DNA from: Marinilabiliales bacterium
Lineage (GTDB): Bacteria; Bacteroidota; Bacteroidia; Bacteroidales; UBA12077
Assembly: GCA_002869305.1 (NCBI GenBank)
Contig: PKTC01000010.1
Span: forward strand, 1 to 13,541
Direction of reading: 5' to 3'
Length of the DNA stretch: 13,541 nt
The notes under the pieces: model-generated
Seen by the model: only the letters and a program-made list of their open reading frames with translations
Told to the model about the DNA's origin: nothing
Database searches by the model: none
Made by a program: the position numbers and the translations under genes
Shown here: piece after piece, positions 13,065 through 13,541 of the stretch
Position numbering within the stretch: the stretch's first letter is position 1
How the letters are laid out: the number at the start of each line of letters is the position of its first letter

Positions 13065-13541
13065 TATCGATATTCATAGCCATAACCATATCCATAACCA
13101 TGGCTGTATTGATAACCGGTTCTTTTAAGATTGATATCATTTATTACTAAATTAATATTTCTCATATTCTTTTTTTCCAAGTTTGAAAATAAATGAGAAA
13201 TCATCCTTTTCTTCGAATAATTATGGCGAATAATAAAAATACTTTTATCCACATACTTTTCAAGCAATAATGCATCTGACACGATACCTATCGGTGGTGT
13301 ATCTAAAATAATATAATCGAACTCTTTTCTGAGTTGATCAAACATATTTTTCGTATTATTGGAGGCTATTAACTCCGATGGATTAGGTGGTATTGGACCA
13401 GTAGTAATAATTGATAAGTTTGTAATATTTGTCTCTTGTATTACTTCTTGTAAGTCGCTACCGCCGCTTAAATAATTACTTAATCCTTCATTGCGGTTTA
13501 ATCCAAAAAGTTTTGAAACTGTTGGTCTTCTTAAATCAAAA
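13064..13541 (-). CDS. Wzc-type bacterial tyrosine autokinase (BY-kinase), C-terminal 158 residues
   Basis: The gene runs off the right edge; the reading frame is open to the window end, so an internal ATG at 13345 is not the start. Visible kinase-domain motifs: DLRRPT near the edge (the end of the Walker A' motif), GLSNYLSGGSDLQEVIQ, ITTGPIPPNPSELI, and YIILDTPPIGIVSDALLL (Walker B). Walker A itself lies outside the window. The tail is Gly-Tyr-rich with seven Tyr in the last 17 residues, the autophosphorylation cluster expected in Wzc/CapB proteins. These proteins, joined to a chain-length-regulator domain, control polymerisation and export of capsule or exopolysaccharide at the inner membrane. 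The rest of such a cluster should lie to the right. It is not functionally linked to the receptor operon as far as the sequence shows. Confidence 0.93.
   Translation of the reverse strand, partial: FDLRRPTVSKLFGLNRNEGLSNYLSGGSDLQEVIQETNITNLSIITTGPIPPNPSELIASNNTKNMFDQLRKEFDYIILDTPPIGIVSDALLLEKYVDKSIFIIRHNYSKKRMISHLFSNLEKKNMRNINLVINDINLKRTGYQYSHGYGYGYGYEYR

Noticed and set aside
13343..13345. ATG at 13345 as the start of a separate 93-residue protein
   Set aside because: The frame is open upstream to the window edge and encodes further BY-kinase motifs (DLRRPT, GLSNYL), so this Met is internal.
1..13541. Insertion sequence, prophage, CRISPR array, tRNA or toxin-antitoxin module
   Set aside because: No transposase or integrase motif, regular repeat-spacer array, tRNA-like fold or paired small genes was seen; base composition looks even across the window.

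Overview
The window (about two-thirds A+T) is a chromosomal stretch of a Bacteroidota (Bacteroidetes) bacterium. The signs are a TonB-dependent receptor with an N-terminal CarboxypepD_reg-like domain, a secreted nuclease ending in a type A Por/type IX secretion (T9SS) sorting domain, lipoproteins with an acidic stretch after the lipid cysteine, few Shine-Dalgarno sites, and promoter elements of the TAnnTTTG type. A marine, Marinilabiliales-like member is a guess only. No insertion sequence, phage gene, CRISPR array, tRNA or rRNA is visible.

Layout, left to right. 1-348 (-) is the start of a zinc-type L-threonine 3-dehydrogenase (tdh) that lacks two conserved zinc ligands. 484-1203 (-) is a secreted protein of unknown function. 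1316-3898 (-) is the class II, cobalamin-dependent ribonucleotide reductase nrdJ. 3899-4296 is a long intergenic region with a candidate rightward promoter that has no gene behind it. 4297-5553 (-) is an ectonucleotide pyrophosphatase/phosphodiesterase (NPP) lipoprotein. 5793-8504 (+) is a large secreted endonuclease I with Ig-like repeats, a jelly-roll-like module and a T9SS tail. 8505-8835 holds two opposed terminators. 8836-10131 (-) is a repetitive acidic lipoprotein, and 10153-12786 (-) is the TonB-dependent receptor just upstream of it. 13064-13541 (-) is the C-terminal part of a tyrosine autokinase (Wzc type), cut by the window edge.

The most interesting unit is 4297-12786. It combines a secreted DNA/RNA endonuclease, a phosphodiesterase able in principle to act on nucleotides, and an outer-membrane receptor with a probable surface lipoprotein. 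Together they could form a scavenging pathway for extracellular nucleic acid or phosphate: cut outside, import through TonB, finish in the periplasm. This is inferred from gene content and adjacency and is not shown by the sequence. The receptor and lipoprotein form a probable two-gene operon, with a 21-bp gap. The lipoprotein has no ATG, GTG or TTG codon placed to include its signal peptide; the sequence points to an AUU start with a Shine-Dalgarno-like AAAAGG before it.

Most genes are separate transcription units, and several have clear intrinsic terminators.
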